Shown here: positions 12,582 through 23,407 of the stretch, piece after piece
Position numbering within the stretch: position 1 is the stretch's first letter
Layout: every line of letters starts with the position of its first letter
DNA from: Brassica napus
Lineage: Eukaryota; Streptophyta; Magnoliopsida; Brassicales; Brassicaceae
Direction: 5' to 3'
DNA: 64,000 nucleotides
Assembly (NCBI RefSeq): GCF_020379485.1
Contig: NC_063436.1
Location: forward strand, 24,054,423-24,118,422
Notes under the pieces: generated by a model
Seen by the model: the letters and a program-made list of their open reading frames with translations, nothing else
What the model was told of the DNA's origin: nothing
Database searches by the model: none
Translations under genes and position numbers: made by a program

Positions 12582-12849
12582 CTCCCTCTGTTTTTTAAAG
12601 ATGGATGTTCTAGAAAAATATTTTGTTTCCAAAAGATGTATTTTTTATGTTTTCAAAGCATATTTTGTCAACTAATAATGAAAAATTGTGTGTTTCAAAA
12701 ATATTAATTACATTTCTTTTAATCCTATTGGTTTAAAAATATAAGAAATATAAAGTTACAAAAAACTATGCATTAATAACTAAGTTTTAATATGGTTTCT
12801 TAATAAGTGTGAAAATCCTAAAACATTCATCTTTAAAAAACAGAGGGAG
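12582..12849. mobile_element. Stowaway-like MITE
   Basis: 268 bp bounded by CTCCCTCTGTTTTTTAAAGA and its inverse (TCTTTAAAAAACAGAGGGAG), flanked by TA on both sides. The CTCCCTCYGTT end with TA target duplication is characteristic of Stowaway/Tc1-mariner MITEs. Non-coding. Confidence 0.8.
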
Positions 12850-12952
12850 TATCAATTAAGCCAACATGTATTAACTAGTTTATTTAATTTATTACTAATT
12901 AAAAAAATCAATTCATGAGCATGTATTTACATGTAATAATGACAATAATCTA

Positions 12953-13463
12953 CTCCCTCCGTTCCTAAAAGATGTATGTTCTGGAAAAAAAAATTGTTTC
13001 AAAAAGATACATTTTTTACTTTTTTAATGTATGATTTTATTAAAAAAATTGTAAGCTTCAAAAAAATTAATACTCCCTCCGTTTTTTAATATAAGTCGTT
13101 GTAGAGAAATTTTTTTGTTCCAGATTATATGTCGTTTTCGGTTTTCTATGTAAAATTTATTAGTAATTAATGTTGTATGACCAATGGTAATATATCTTTT
13201 ATTTTTCTATTGGTTGAATTGTGGTTAGGTAAATAATTAATGATGTTTTTGTTTAGAAAATATAAGAAATTAATGGTTTTCTTAATCTACGTGCATAGCT
13301 ATAAAACGACTTATATAAAAAAACGGAGGGAGTAGTGTTTATTGAATTTCTATTAGCTAAAAATTATGAAAAATTGTTATTCACAAAAAACAATGCATAT
13401 TTAATGAGTTTTCTTAATATATGTGAAAAGTTTAGAATATGCATCTTTTAAAAATAGAAGGAG
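12953..13463. mobile_element. Stowaway-like MITE with a second one inserted in it
   Basis: The outer element starts CTCCCTCCGTTCCTAAAAGA and ends in the degenerate inverse TCTTTTAAAAATAGAAGGAG, flanked by TA. It is interrupted at 13073-13332 by another CTCCCTCCGTT element, leaving about 249 bp of its own sequence. It is related to the copy at 12582-12849 (shared ATTTTGTTT/AAAAGATG blocks). Confidence 0.75.
13073..13332. mobile_element. Inner Stowaway-like MITE
   Basis: 260 bp with long near-perfect terminal inverted repeats: CTCCCTCCGTTTTTTAATAT with ATAAGTCGTT inside, and AACGACTTAT leading to ATAAAAAAACGGAGGGAG. TA duplications lie at 13071-13072 and 13333-13334. Its ends are better preserved than those of its host, so it inserted later. 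Confidence 0.85.
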
Positions 13464-13505
13464 TATATCGTAACAATAATAAAGTATACCAAAATGAAAC
13501 ACCAA

Positions 13506-13631
13506 CGTTTTTTGTCCGTTTTTTACATTCGATTTTGAATATTCTTGTTTATTAATTACTCACTGTACCGTGTTTTTGTCGGTTTTACATTCTATTTTGA
13601 ATATTCTTGTTTATTAATTACTCACTGCATC
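13506..13631. repeat. 63-bp tandem duplication
   Basis: Two copies with a 63-bp period share the block GAATATTCTTGTTTATTAAT and TTACTCACTG, differing by a few substitutions. Non-coding. Confidence 0.85.
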
Positions 13632-15354
13632 GTAAGAGATGTGTTGTTTTAGTTTTTTGCTAATGTATAATATATGAATACGAACTCACTATTTACTTCA
13701 TATATATTTGTATGATAACATTACAGTTATACGTAATTACGTATATGAAACGTACATTTGTACTAATCACACAAAAAAACGGAATAATTATTCCAGAAAA
13801 AAAAGGAATATCTTTGAAATTTTCTGAAAATAATATGTTTAATTAGTATTCCCTAATATAGTGTTATTGATAATTGCTACGAGTAGGATGCTGACGGTAC
13901 GGTCATCATCATCCATCTACATTATTACTGTAACAAATATTATTGTTTTGATATCTATATTTTATACATAAAGTTATAATAGGCTAATATTTTTTTTTTT
14001 TTTATTCGAAAGAGAGATATCATTTCCAAAAGAACCTAAAGTGAAAGTTTACATCATTTTTCTACAGCATAATTGAAAACACAAAATAGGGTGAAACTCA
14101 TGTGAAGCAGAAATTTATGGCAGTGTCTTTGTTAGTCTTGATAGTCTAATATATGATTCAACAATAGCCACTAAACTAAGCAAGTAGTTGGAGAAATTAA
14201 TTAATAATTCTTATTAAAACCACTAATGATTGATTTGGGTTGATGTCGCACAATGGATAGCTTAAAAAATAATTCTTAAGAAATTTTAAAAGAAGAGTAT
14301 ATCATAATATCTTTTCAGAAAAAGAAGAGAGAGTATATCATATAAGTTCATAACAGTGCGTAATAGCCCCCATCAGTGACCAAAAAGATAATTAACAAAA
14401 TTGTATATAAAAAAAAAGAGCGAGAGCACCTTCTCACGGGTTCCATCAATATATATTCTCTTTTTTTCTTAAAATAATAATAATGCGTATTAAGTTGTAT
14501 ATATATTATTACAAAGTCGATATCGTTTCTATGGTTACTTCTAAAACGGTGAAGTCCTCTCTATACACCGGAGCTCGAATTGTTTTGTGTGCATTACTAT
14601 TTTGTAGGATGATGACAAAGAAAGTAACGTGTGAACATAACTACAACAAAATGAAACCTCTATAAAGTAGTATATGAAAAAATTCTTTGCAGAAAAAAAT
14701 AGTACATGAAAAAGGATAATATCTCGTTAAATAAATCTTCTTCAATTGTCAGACTAGATAGATTGATCATTAAGATATATAGATATCTGGTGTTTCTAAA
14801 AACAATTATAAAGCTTTAGTTGCATTATCTAAGAAATTAAAATTAGTAATTAAGATGCAAATCTCATTTACAAGTGTCTGCAGTCTGATTTACAGTTATT
14901 TCAATTTTTTTGGATTAGAGAGATTGATACTTACTAATTTTCTATAAATTTATATTATGTCTAAACAGTTATCATTACTTAGTTGCAGTAGTGCATTCAG
15001 AAGAAAATGAACAGTGTGTTATATTTGATATTTTCAGTTCCAGTATAAAGACCTTATGTGAAACAAAACAATTGTTTCTTACAAAAATATATATTCTGAT
15101 AAGCTAAGTTAGTGATATCATGCATGGTATATTCAAATAAAATAAGATAAGGGTTTGCGTATTCGCATGAAAATGAATACAAATTATCGTCACTTTGTAC
15201 ATATTAGTAATTTTCGTAAATACTTCAATATTTTCTCTCATTGTTCCATTATTTCTCAGTACGCATCTCTCTTTCTTGCCTTTACTTTATTGTCGCTTTT
15301 AAGCCTTCAATTTGCTCATAATACCAAAACAACAACAAGAAGAAACCCCTAATA
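13632..15354. other. AT-rich spacer upstream of LSH9
   Basis: Nothing coding recognised. The last 200 bp before 15355 have pyrimidine-rich leader-like sequence. Confidence 0.4.
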
Positions 15355-15930
15355 ATGTCTTCGGATCATCGCATATCGACGACGAAAGATCCACCGGAAC
15401 ATCCATCTTCTTCCTCCAACCACCAGAAGCAGCCGCTTCCTCCTCAACTGCAACCGCAGCAACCGCTTAGCCGCTACGAGTCACAGAAACGCCGTGATTG
15501 GAACACGTTCATCCAATACCTAAAATCGCAGAATCCACCGTTGTTGATGTCCCAGTTCAATTACACGCACGTGCTATGCTTCCTCAGGTACTTAGATCAG
15601 TTTGGTAAAACCAAAGTACATGAACAAGCTTGTGTCTTCTTCGGACAACCCGATCCACCAGGAGCGTGCACGTGTCCTCTCAAACAGGCTTGGGGAAGCT
15701 TAGATGCTTTGATTGGACGGTTGAGAGCTGCTTACGAGGAACACGGTGGCGGGTCACCTGATACTAACCCGTTTGCAAACGGATCGATCCGGGTTCACTT
15801 GAGGGAAGTGAGAGAATCTCAAGCCAAGGCTCGTGGAATTTCGTACAGGAAGAAGAAGAGGAGAAAGATCAAAAACGACGCAGTTGTTGTCAAGAAGGAT
15901 GTTGCAAACTCTTTGTCTACTCATAATTAG
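15355..15930 (+). CDS. LSH9: ALOG-domain protein, LSH9-like
   Basis: Intronless frame of 191 aa. The N terminus is low in complexity (Pro/Gln/Ser). The ALOG (DUF640) domain spans about residues 38-165: [18 protein letters not shown], then a zinc-ribbon insert with C and H residues ([20 protein letters not shown]), then [20 protein letters not shown] basic nuclear signal (KKKRRKIK) follows. ALOG proteins are plant-specific nuclear DNA-binding regulators of light response and organ development, derived from a retroelement recombinase domain. Length and position match Arabidopsis LSH9 (At4g18610, from memory); other LSH paralogues share the domain, so the number 9 rests on synteny and the divergent N terminus. 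Confidence 0.9.
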   Translation: MSSDHRISTTKDPPEHPSSSSNHQKQPLPPQLQPQQPLSRYESQKRRDWNTFIQYLKSQNPPLLMSQFNYTHVLCFLRYLDQFGKTKVHEQACVFFGQPDPPGACTCPLKQAWGSLDALIGRLRAAYEEHGGGSPDTNPFANGSIRVHLREVRESQAKARGISYRKKKRRKIKNDAVVVKKDVANSLSTHN

Positions 15931-18007
15931 TCGTCCACTTGATAATTTTTCATATAAATCTTTTCAATAGGTAATCTAAATTTATGCTCTCTTTCTTTAT
16001 GAATTTGTTTTTATAGATTCATATGATCTGTTTTAATTGGAATTATTCTCTCTGAATAACTTAGACCAAAAACTTAGAATATCAGATGAATAGTAGTGAT
16101 TGATTCAATCAAAGCTGTCTGATCGTTTCTATTGCCATTAACCCTAATCATGAGTTATTGGAAGCCCCCACTATATATATGCGTGTCTATAAGTATATTT
16201 ATACTAATTTGCTATTCAAAATGAAATGATTCAGTGAAGGGAGAAAATATCACAAAATGTATGTAGTTTTTTGTTTCTTTGTTGTATGAGCTATTAGAGT
16301 GTATCCCAGTTGTGAATGTATATTAATCGGGCATCACATTTTAGTACGTTAATGCATCGTGGTGAATTTTCATACACTGGTACTCATGTCTACAAGTATG
16401 TCAATAATATAATTTTACATTCCATTACATGTTATTGAGCATTACTATTAATATACCTGCTTTCAAACATATAGATATACTTGCTGTCACAATATGCGAA
16501 ATAATAGATAATATACCTAGCCACCTAGGCTAGACTAATATGTGTAAGTAAATGTGGCTATATATTAGCCGTAGGCCCATAGACCATAGTATGTGATAGT
16601 TTTGGCTTGGATTCTGCTAGGAGTACTAGCTAGGATAGTAGCTTATTAGGATACGCTTGTTTTTTTGTATAATTCCAAATTGCCCTGTTTCTTTATATGT
16701 TAATGGCTTTTGTCTTTACATTTATTTTACTGGCTTTTAAGTTTTGATTAGTTTACAAACGAGTATCGATTAGCTATCAAGTCGGCTTTAGTTACTGGCG
16801 CCCATATTTTGGTTTTCTCGGATCATGTCGTTCTCATGAAAATTAGGGTTCTAACTTCTAAGACGTTGTCAACCAAAAAAAACTTCTTAGTGGAAAATAA
16901 AGAAGCTTATACAGTCATATTTTTTTTATTACAATATAAATCAAACTACTTATATTCCATAGTTTATTTTAAGTTTGTGCTATTTAAAGTTATTCTAAGT
17001 TATGCATGTAAAAAATGTACATGTTCTCTTTCTCTTGAAACTCTTTTTTTTTTTTTTTAAGACATAGGCGACAATTTTTCGCTGTTTCTCCGGCAGTTGT
17101 GTTTTGCCGGTGCTGTCAGAAAGTTCATCTTTTTTCTTTTTTCCCATTTTGTATGGTACTTTCTTCGGTTTTCTGGTGCTCTTGGTGTCGCTGGTATAGC
17201 CGCGGTTGTACGGGGTTTCTATTGTCTTGACTCCACGGTCCAAATCTATGAGGACTGGATCTGGACTAGTGTCTTCTTGCTTTGATTCGGTTTCCATTCT
17301 TGATCCATGACGGTTAGTTTTTTTGTTTCAAGAAGGAGGTAAGACATGGGGACGAGGTTTGTTCCGCTAGGCACCATCAATGGAGTTCCTCTCTCTTTGC
17401 AGCTTGATTTGAAGATGATGAGTGAAAGTTTCCAAGAGGAGTTTCTTGGTAGCGGTGGAGGCGACTCAGTTGTGGGGTATAGTCTAAATCAATCGAAACA
17501 CTGATTCTGAATCGGTGAAATCGGTCTATCCATATAGAGCTCGCTCTACCCATATTTATCTTTTCTTCTTGTACTTCTGATATGGTTGTTTTGAAGTCAT
17601 ACTTAGGTGGTGGTGGTTCGTTTTGTTTGCAAATTAGAACTTCTCCTGTTTGGAAGCGGCATGCAAAGTAAGAGTTCTTTAGTTCTCTGGCCGCAAGTGG
17701 TTGTAGTCTACGTGGTGTCCGTTTTGGCGGGAAGATTTTGGCAGATTTGTCGGTTTTGGTGTTTTAATTTTATTCTTTTACGAATTTGGTTACTCTCTTT
17801 TTAGATTATCAACCTTTCTAATTAGATTTTAACATTGTAGTGTCTTTCTTTATTTTTTTCATTATTTTCATTTTCTTTTAAAATTTATATTCGTGTATGT
17901 TTAAAAAAGAAATTTTTTTTTAAAACCTTTTTAAAAGGTTATGTGATATTTAATAGTTGATTCTAAATTAAGAGTGGAGATATTATGTTACTGAAACTTA
18001 TATTTTA
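15931..18007. other. Spacer with an unassigned GC-richer island
   Basis: 16995-17500 is less AT-rich and can be read on the minus strand as a lysine-rich 100-residue frame (METESKQEDTSPDPVLIDL start). On the plus strand about 17346-17480 reads GTRFVPLGTINGVPLSLQLD in one frame. Neither has a credible gene structure. A decayed non-LTR element next to the Helitron is possible but I cannot show it. The remainder is AT-rich and featureless. Confidence 0.3.
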
Positions 18008-19919
18008 CTAGGTCCTTGTCCGCGCTACGCGCGAATAGTATTTTGATTTTTTTTTATATTTTTATACTATTATGTCAATTTTTTAGTTTTATAAAATGTT
18101 ATGTTTTTACTGTAAATTTGTAATTAAAAATCTAATTTTCCCTTACTGTAAAGTAAGTTAAATTTTTTGAATCTTACTACAACACATTATACATGAAGAG
18201 AATATAGTTGGTCTTTATATTCTTATTTGGTGTAATACTGAAAATTTTGATGGTTTGTTTAAATGGTTTTTTTAAATTATATAATTTAGGATTGATTTTC
18301 GTGACTATATTCTATAATTGTCTAAAAAAAATTGTTTGTCCCATATAGACATCCACATAAATATGGACTTCTCATAAATTTGTTCATTGTGATATTTAGT
18401 TTCACTTTTAACTTTATTCTCTTTTTTGGCACCCTCATGCTAGCTTGTGGGGCTAGCCAACTTGGTGCAAAAGGGTTTACAAAAGCTGATCGAGATGCGC
18501 GTGATCGGACACCTTTTGCTAGGCTATTCGTACGGAATTTTAAAGATCAAGGAATATAAGCAATAGAAAGTTCAGAAAATTCTTTAGATACAGCCTATAT
18601 TATTTCGAGCTCCGAGTCCAATGCAGGCCAATCTTCCTCCTTTTGAATGAGTATAACCAATTGTTCACAGTCGATTGAAAGACCATCTCTCTGTGTCCAA
18701 ACTTCAGTATCACTTGCATTGCCTATAGCAAACCTTCAGCTTCCGCTTGCAGTGGTGATTTGGTGCATGTATATCGGCCCTTGCTCCAAACAGCATTGGA
18801 AAGTCACCATCCATTAACACAAAGCCAAGTCCAGATATGTCTTTTTCATTTATCCAGGATGTCTAGCAGGAGCGTTTCTTTGCGGAGGAACAGTTGTGTC
18901 CGTTACCTCAACTCCCATATCAATCTCCATAATCTCGTCTATACGTTGAGCTATCCTCCAACATTCTGCTTCAATTTTATTCGCTAATGGGAAATACATA
19001 ATTCCTACGATACTATTAATGATTGTTTTTTTTGTAACACCGATACGGCAAACTTATGTTTGATTTAGCAAAACTCTTATTTTAATTTTGTATTATAGAA
19101 TCAATCATATTTTATATTATCCATAATTTTAGTAAATTTGCTTATTTGTCATTTTTATTAGGTTTTAGCTAAATCATTGATTTATTATTTATTTTTAGCT
19201 AAGTCACTAATTTATTAATTTAAAAAATACCCTTAATTAATATTATATATATATATATTAAAAAATGAATTTTATTTTAGTAATATTAAATTTCAATTTT
19301 ATATTAACATTTAGTTAGTTTTTCTTATTTGTCATATTTTATTAGGTTTTAGACTTTTAGATAGGTTATTGATTTATTATTAATTTCTAACTGATTCGTT
19401 AATGTGTTAATCAAAACAATACCCTTAATGAATTTTATATATAATTAAAAACGAATTTTATTTTAATCATATAAAATTTATATGTTATATTAATATTAAA
19501 TAATTGATTCTAAAATAATATAATAAAATTATGAAAAATTTTAAAAATAAGATAATTCTTATATATATTTTGTTGCTATCTAAAAACAATATTTTTATTA
19601 TAAAAGTTAAAAAGATACAAAAAATTATAATTAAATATTATTTAAGAAAAAACATTTATATAAAGATATTTTCTAAACTATTTCTAAGATATGAGTGTTT
19701 TAAAAAATTTAACACGGGATGTTTAGAACACGGAATTATGCTTATGAGAGAGTGACTCGGGAATGGGATTCGAGATGGGTCAAATGGGCTCTGAAAATAG
19801 CTTATTTTTTTTAAACTCAAGCCTAGTCCGGATGACGTGGCATCTTGGTTGGTTCACAATATTTTGTCCATGTCGCAAGACTTAGAAATGAGAGATTTAG
19901 TCCCTTTTATATAGTAGGA
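18008..19919 (-). mobile_element. Non-autonomous Helitron, both ends identified
   Basis: Read on the minus strand, the element starts at 19919 with TCCTACTATATAAAAGGGAC, the typical 5' end of crucifer Helitrons. It ends at 18008 in CTAG, preceded by the hairpin CGCGC-GTA-GCGCG 13 bases before the terminus. It sits between A and T as Helitrons require, with no target duplication. The 1912 bp do not encode a Rep/helicase, so it depends on a helper. It carries a decayed RNase H-like fragment in the same orientation. Confidence 0.85.
18480..18990 (-). pseudogene. RNase H-like (RVT_3) fragment carried by the Helitron
   Basis: On the minus strand one reads, with frameshifts and stops, ISGLGFVLMDGDFPMLFGAR, then an AEAEGLL-AMQVILKFGH segment, QLVILIQKEEDWPAL, SKEFSELSIAYIPRSLNFRT and NSLAKGVRSR. 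This is the pattern of the RNase H-like domain found at the C terminus of plant non-LTR retrotransposon proteins and their domesticated relatives. At least one in-frame stop follows AEGLL, and several frame changes make it a pseudogene. It was most likely captured by the Helitron or inserted into it. Confidence 0.65.
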
Positions 19920-20519
19920 TAAACTTGTTTTGGAAAATAGTAAAATTGTGTCACTCAAAATGCCTAATGATTAGAAATAAAAATACAATAAATTGGCCTT
20001 AGATGCGCTTCACTGGGCCTTTGTTTTAGTAGGAAATAAATAAACCCACGGTATGATTTTGTGAAGGCAGAAATAATTTGGCCTCTCTTTTTTGGTCTCC
20101 TCCGCGAACAAACATCGAATGAGAGAAAAAATTAGTGACTAGGAAATGTTAAAAAAAAAAAAAATTCTTATTTGCCCAATAAAAAAGATCTGAAACAGTA
20201 CACAACTCAACTCTGGTGTACAGGAGAAACGTCGGGAAGAAATCAACGAACGGACAACCCAAACAATAATCTAGAGAAGCAGATAAATCGGACAACCCAA
20301 ACGCTAAATTACATGCTTTTGGCTTTTAATGAAATCTATAGACTATAGTTGGCTCTCAAAACATCGCTTCAGCAAACTTCCAAAACTAGACCGACTATAG
20401 TTTCATAATATTTTTAGATATATACAACTTATGATTATTTGGCTCCGTGTACCGATATAAATATAACAGTGATATATGTAATTTTGTAGATTTTAATCGG
20501 TTTGGTAGGATATTTAGGG
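19920..20519. other. Spacer, nothing recognised
   Basis: AT-rich, no coding or element termini identified. Confidence 0.35.
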
Positions 20520-20864
20520 TGTGATTGGTAAAATGTTGGAGTAATAAAATTAGAGAAATACAAAATAATTGAGAGGAAAAAGAAATAAAAAGTTAGTGGT
20601 ATATGAAGTAAACAAAAGTACTCAATTTAATATAATTATATATTAATTATGCATTATTCCAGTTTTCTGTTGCTAAAAGAAAAGAGAAAATATTACCACA
20701 ATTTAGGAAGAGACAAAATAGTAATTATTATTTCCAGCGAGAACTAGAGTAAAATTCTTTTCTTTTTTTTTTTCACCTGACTGATAAAAAATAAAGGAAT
20801 TTAGAGTAATTACAATTTTTTTACCTACAGTTTTACTCTATAATGCCTATTCAGTCAGACCGTT
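20520..20864. mobile_element. Possible hAT-type MITE
   Basis: GGTGTGATTGGTAAAATG at the left and an approximate inverse ending in TTCAGTCAGACC at the right look like degenerate hAT-type terminal repeats. No clear 8-bp target duplication could be made out, so this is tentative. Confidence 0.3.
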
Positions 20865-20939
20865 AATTGTCAAATTATATTTGTATATAGTTATGGTAAA
20901 TGAAAAATCAGAATTTCGGAGTAACAAAGAAAAAAACTA

Positions 20940-21550
20940 TTTAATTGGGGAACCCGAACGGGTATTAAATTAAAATAATTAGATATTCAAATTCGAACGG
21001 GTAATATCTGAATCCGAGTAGATATTTGAAGATAACCAAACATATAAATACTTGACCATATATTTCTAGTTTACTTTTCAAATTTTATTCAGAGTATTTA
21101 TATTAATGCTGCAAATAGCTCAAAATCAGATAATATACATATAATTATGGACAGAATTATTTGTCATTCACTTAAATACATGTCAAGATCTTACATTAAT
21201 AAAAGTTGCATCAAAATTTTAAAATAACAATTAAATTAGTTTCTTTCTATTTTAAAATTAGATTTTCATACCTATAAATAGATTAATCTATTAAAAATTA
21301 GAAACTAGTTAAGTTAAAAGTATATACGTTAAATACAAAAAAAATTAAACAGTGAAGAATTAAATTTTTTTTCTTTAAAATCTAAAATATCCAAACCCGA
21401 TCCGAAAGAACCGAACCCAAACTTAAAATATTTGAACCCGATCGAAAATGTAAAAATACCTGAACGAGTTCAAGACCCGTATACCAAATATCCGATAATC
21501 CGAAATAGCCAATCCAAACACGAACGTGTATCCAAACCGAACGGAAATTT
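20940..21550. repeat. Crucifer repeat with many CCCGAAC/ACCCGA words
   Basis: Clusters of CCCGAACGGG, AACCCGATCCGAAAGAACC and similar words occur at both ends (20940-21060 and 21370-21550) in partly opposite orientation around an AT-rich core. Repeats of this vocabulary are common in Brassicaceae and are often attributed to non-TIR Mutator-like or foldback elements. The class is uncertain here. Confidence 0.4.
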
Positions 21551-21589
21551 TGTTACAATTTGAAAAAAAAAAACGAAATTGTTAGTGTT

Positions 21590-23165
21590 TTCTCGTGTGG
21601 GGGCAGTGTGAGTAGTGATATCATGCATATTTTCATTGTTTTAGCCATCTATTTTGTACATAATGATCATGTAGATTAGGAATTAGGCATCTTTAGGATC
21701 CATATTGCATTCATATGGTTTTATCAGGTGTTGGAGTGTCCTATGGAGTTTTTGGAGGTGTTTAAAGACATATGTGGTGCAAAAGAGTGAAAGATGAACA
21801 TGGATGGAAGTCTTAAAGATATCTTCTGTTGCTAATATTTTGGAAAGACATAGTAAATTGAGTTATCTTTCTAATGGAAGTGGTTTCAAGTCATTTGAAG
21901 CTGTATTGGAAAAGTTATGATCGATTTACTAGAGGCATATCAACCCTGATCGAACCCGAGTAGATCACCGCAGGTTCCCTTACCCGCGCGGGCGAAGAAG
22001 GCTGGACGACAGAAGCTAACGCGGGGTCGAGGCCGCGGGTTTCCTTACCCGCGCGGGCGAAGAAGGCTGGACGACAGAAGCTCAGCGCGGGCTGGACGAC
22101 CCGCGCAGACGACCCAGGACGACCCATCGGTAGACCACCGCGGGTTGGGCGACCCGACCTCTACCCGGGGCGTTTTTTTCTCTTGGTCGAATTTTAGTGT
22201 TTTTAAAGGGCATTTTAAAATTTTCTATAGAAATCATTAGGTTTTCCAAAGACCATATAAATACTTTGTAATCCCTAAGTTGGGACTTATCTCATTTTCT
22301 CTCAAGACTTTGTCTAAACTTGTAAAAGCTTGAATCTTTTTATAATCTAAGGAAATACTTCATCTTATATCTTGTTTCTATTGCTCATTAACATGATTAA
22401 CCTTGATCCTTACATGTATTTAAGGTTTCTGATGGAGATTAGTGAGTAGTGACCTTGTGATTCATGGGTTAGATAGATTAGGGTGATTAAGTGGATATTT
22501 AGGATGTTTATTGCTTGATTAACAATGTTTTATGCTTGCTAAGTGTTCTTAATGTTAGATTAGACTTGATCACTCTCATCTAGACCTTATGCTATTTTAC
22601 GCCCGAAAGGTGTTTGTTAAAATGCTTGAATGAATTTTGCATTGTCTTTTATATATTTGGCCAACGACAGTTAATGTCCGAGATGTTTAAGTGGTTAGTA
22701 GACTTGTGATTCATGCATGCTTGATTGTGTTAGCCAACGACAGTTGATGTTTAATTCATGATTAGCATAGAGTTTTTGCTACGACAGTGGATTAATCTAT
22801 ATTGAATGAAATATAGACCTATAGACTTGTTGATTGTTTTGTTTGAACATTCTAGATTGAACCTTCATCACCTTATATCAATTATCATTGCCCATGGATC
22901 CATCCTTAGCATTTGATTGAATTCTTGCACTTATTTCTTGATTGGATTTGAGATCACCTTGTTTATATTCCTAGGACATTAGCTTGTTACAAAAACATTG
23001 ATATTCTGGTTTGCTTAGATTAAGAAAGTTTGTGTATTTTTATTGTTATAGATCATTAGTTCCTTGTGGATTCGATCCTTAAATGTTACAATAACATATC
23101 ATTCGATTGTAGTATTATTGACACATTAGGTTAATTGGTATGTGCTTAAACGCTAACCAAGTAGA
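21590..23165 (+). mobile_element. Probable Ty3-type LTR remnant
   Basis: A non-coding block of about 1.5 kb with LTR-like organisation: a TATA box (CCATATAAATAC near 22251), a transcript-leader-like stretch after it, and an end segment TGGATTCGATCCTTAAATG with ACATTAGGTTAATTGG. It is followed by a degraded sequence resembling the primer-binding region of Athila/Tat-type elements (GTTGTTGTTGCCAC where GCGCCGTTGCC is usual). No internal gag-pol follows, so it is a solo or truncated LTR. Exact ends were not fixed. Confidence 0.45.
21969..22175. repeat. GC-rich repeats inside the LTR remnant
   Basis: A block containing TTACCCGCGCGGGCGAAGAA and GGCTGGACGACAGAAGCT occurs twice, 65 bp apart (near 21979 and 22044). 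It is followed by further GACGACCC and CGCGGGTT motifs. Base composition contrasts sharply with the AT-rich surroundings. Confidence 0.8.
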
Positions 23166-23193
23166 GTTGTTGTTGCCACGTGAAAGATATTTA

Positions 23194-23407
23194 GAGCATG
23201 ATTAGTAGGGATTCTTAGAGTGGTGTTCTTAACGGAATATAAGAAACAGTATCTTAACTTTTAACTTTTAACTAAAAAAACTAAGAACTAACTCTTAAAT
23301 AATATATTTAAGAGCCGGTTCTTAGTTTTTTTTAGTTAAAAGTTAAAAACCGATTTCTTATATTCGGCTAAAAACTTCACTCTAAGAACTTCTCATTAAT
23401 CATGTTC
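23194..23407. mobile_element. Harbinger/Tourist-like foldback MITE, copy A
   Basis: 214 bp, almost wholly palindromic, with ends GAGCATGATTA and TTAATCATGTTC. TTA target duplications lie at 23191-23193 and 23408-23410. Same family as the copies at 28006 and 40313. The TTA/TAA duplication points to PIF/Harbinger. Confidence 0.82.

Noticed and set aside
16995..17297. Lysine-rich 100-residue minus-strand frame as a gene
   Set aside because: Its start is isolated, half of it is encoded by homopolymer-rich DNA, and no splice partner or domain is evident.
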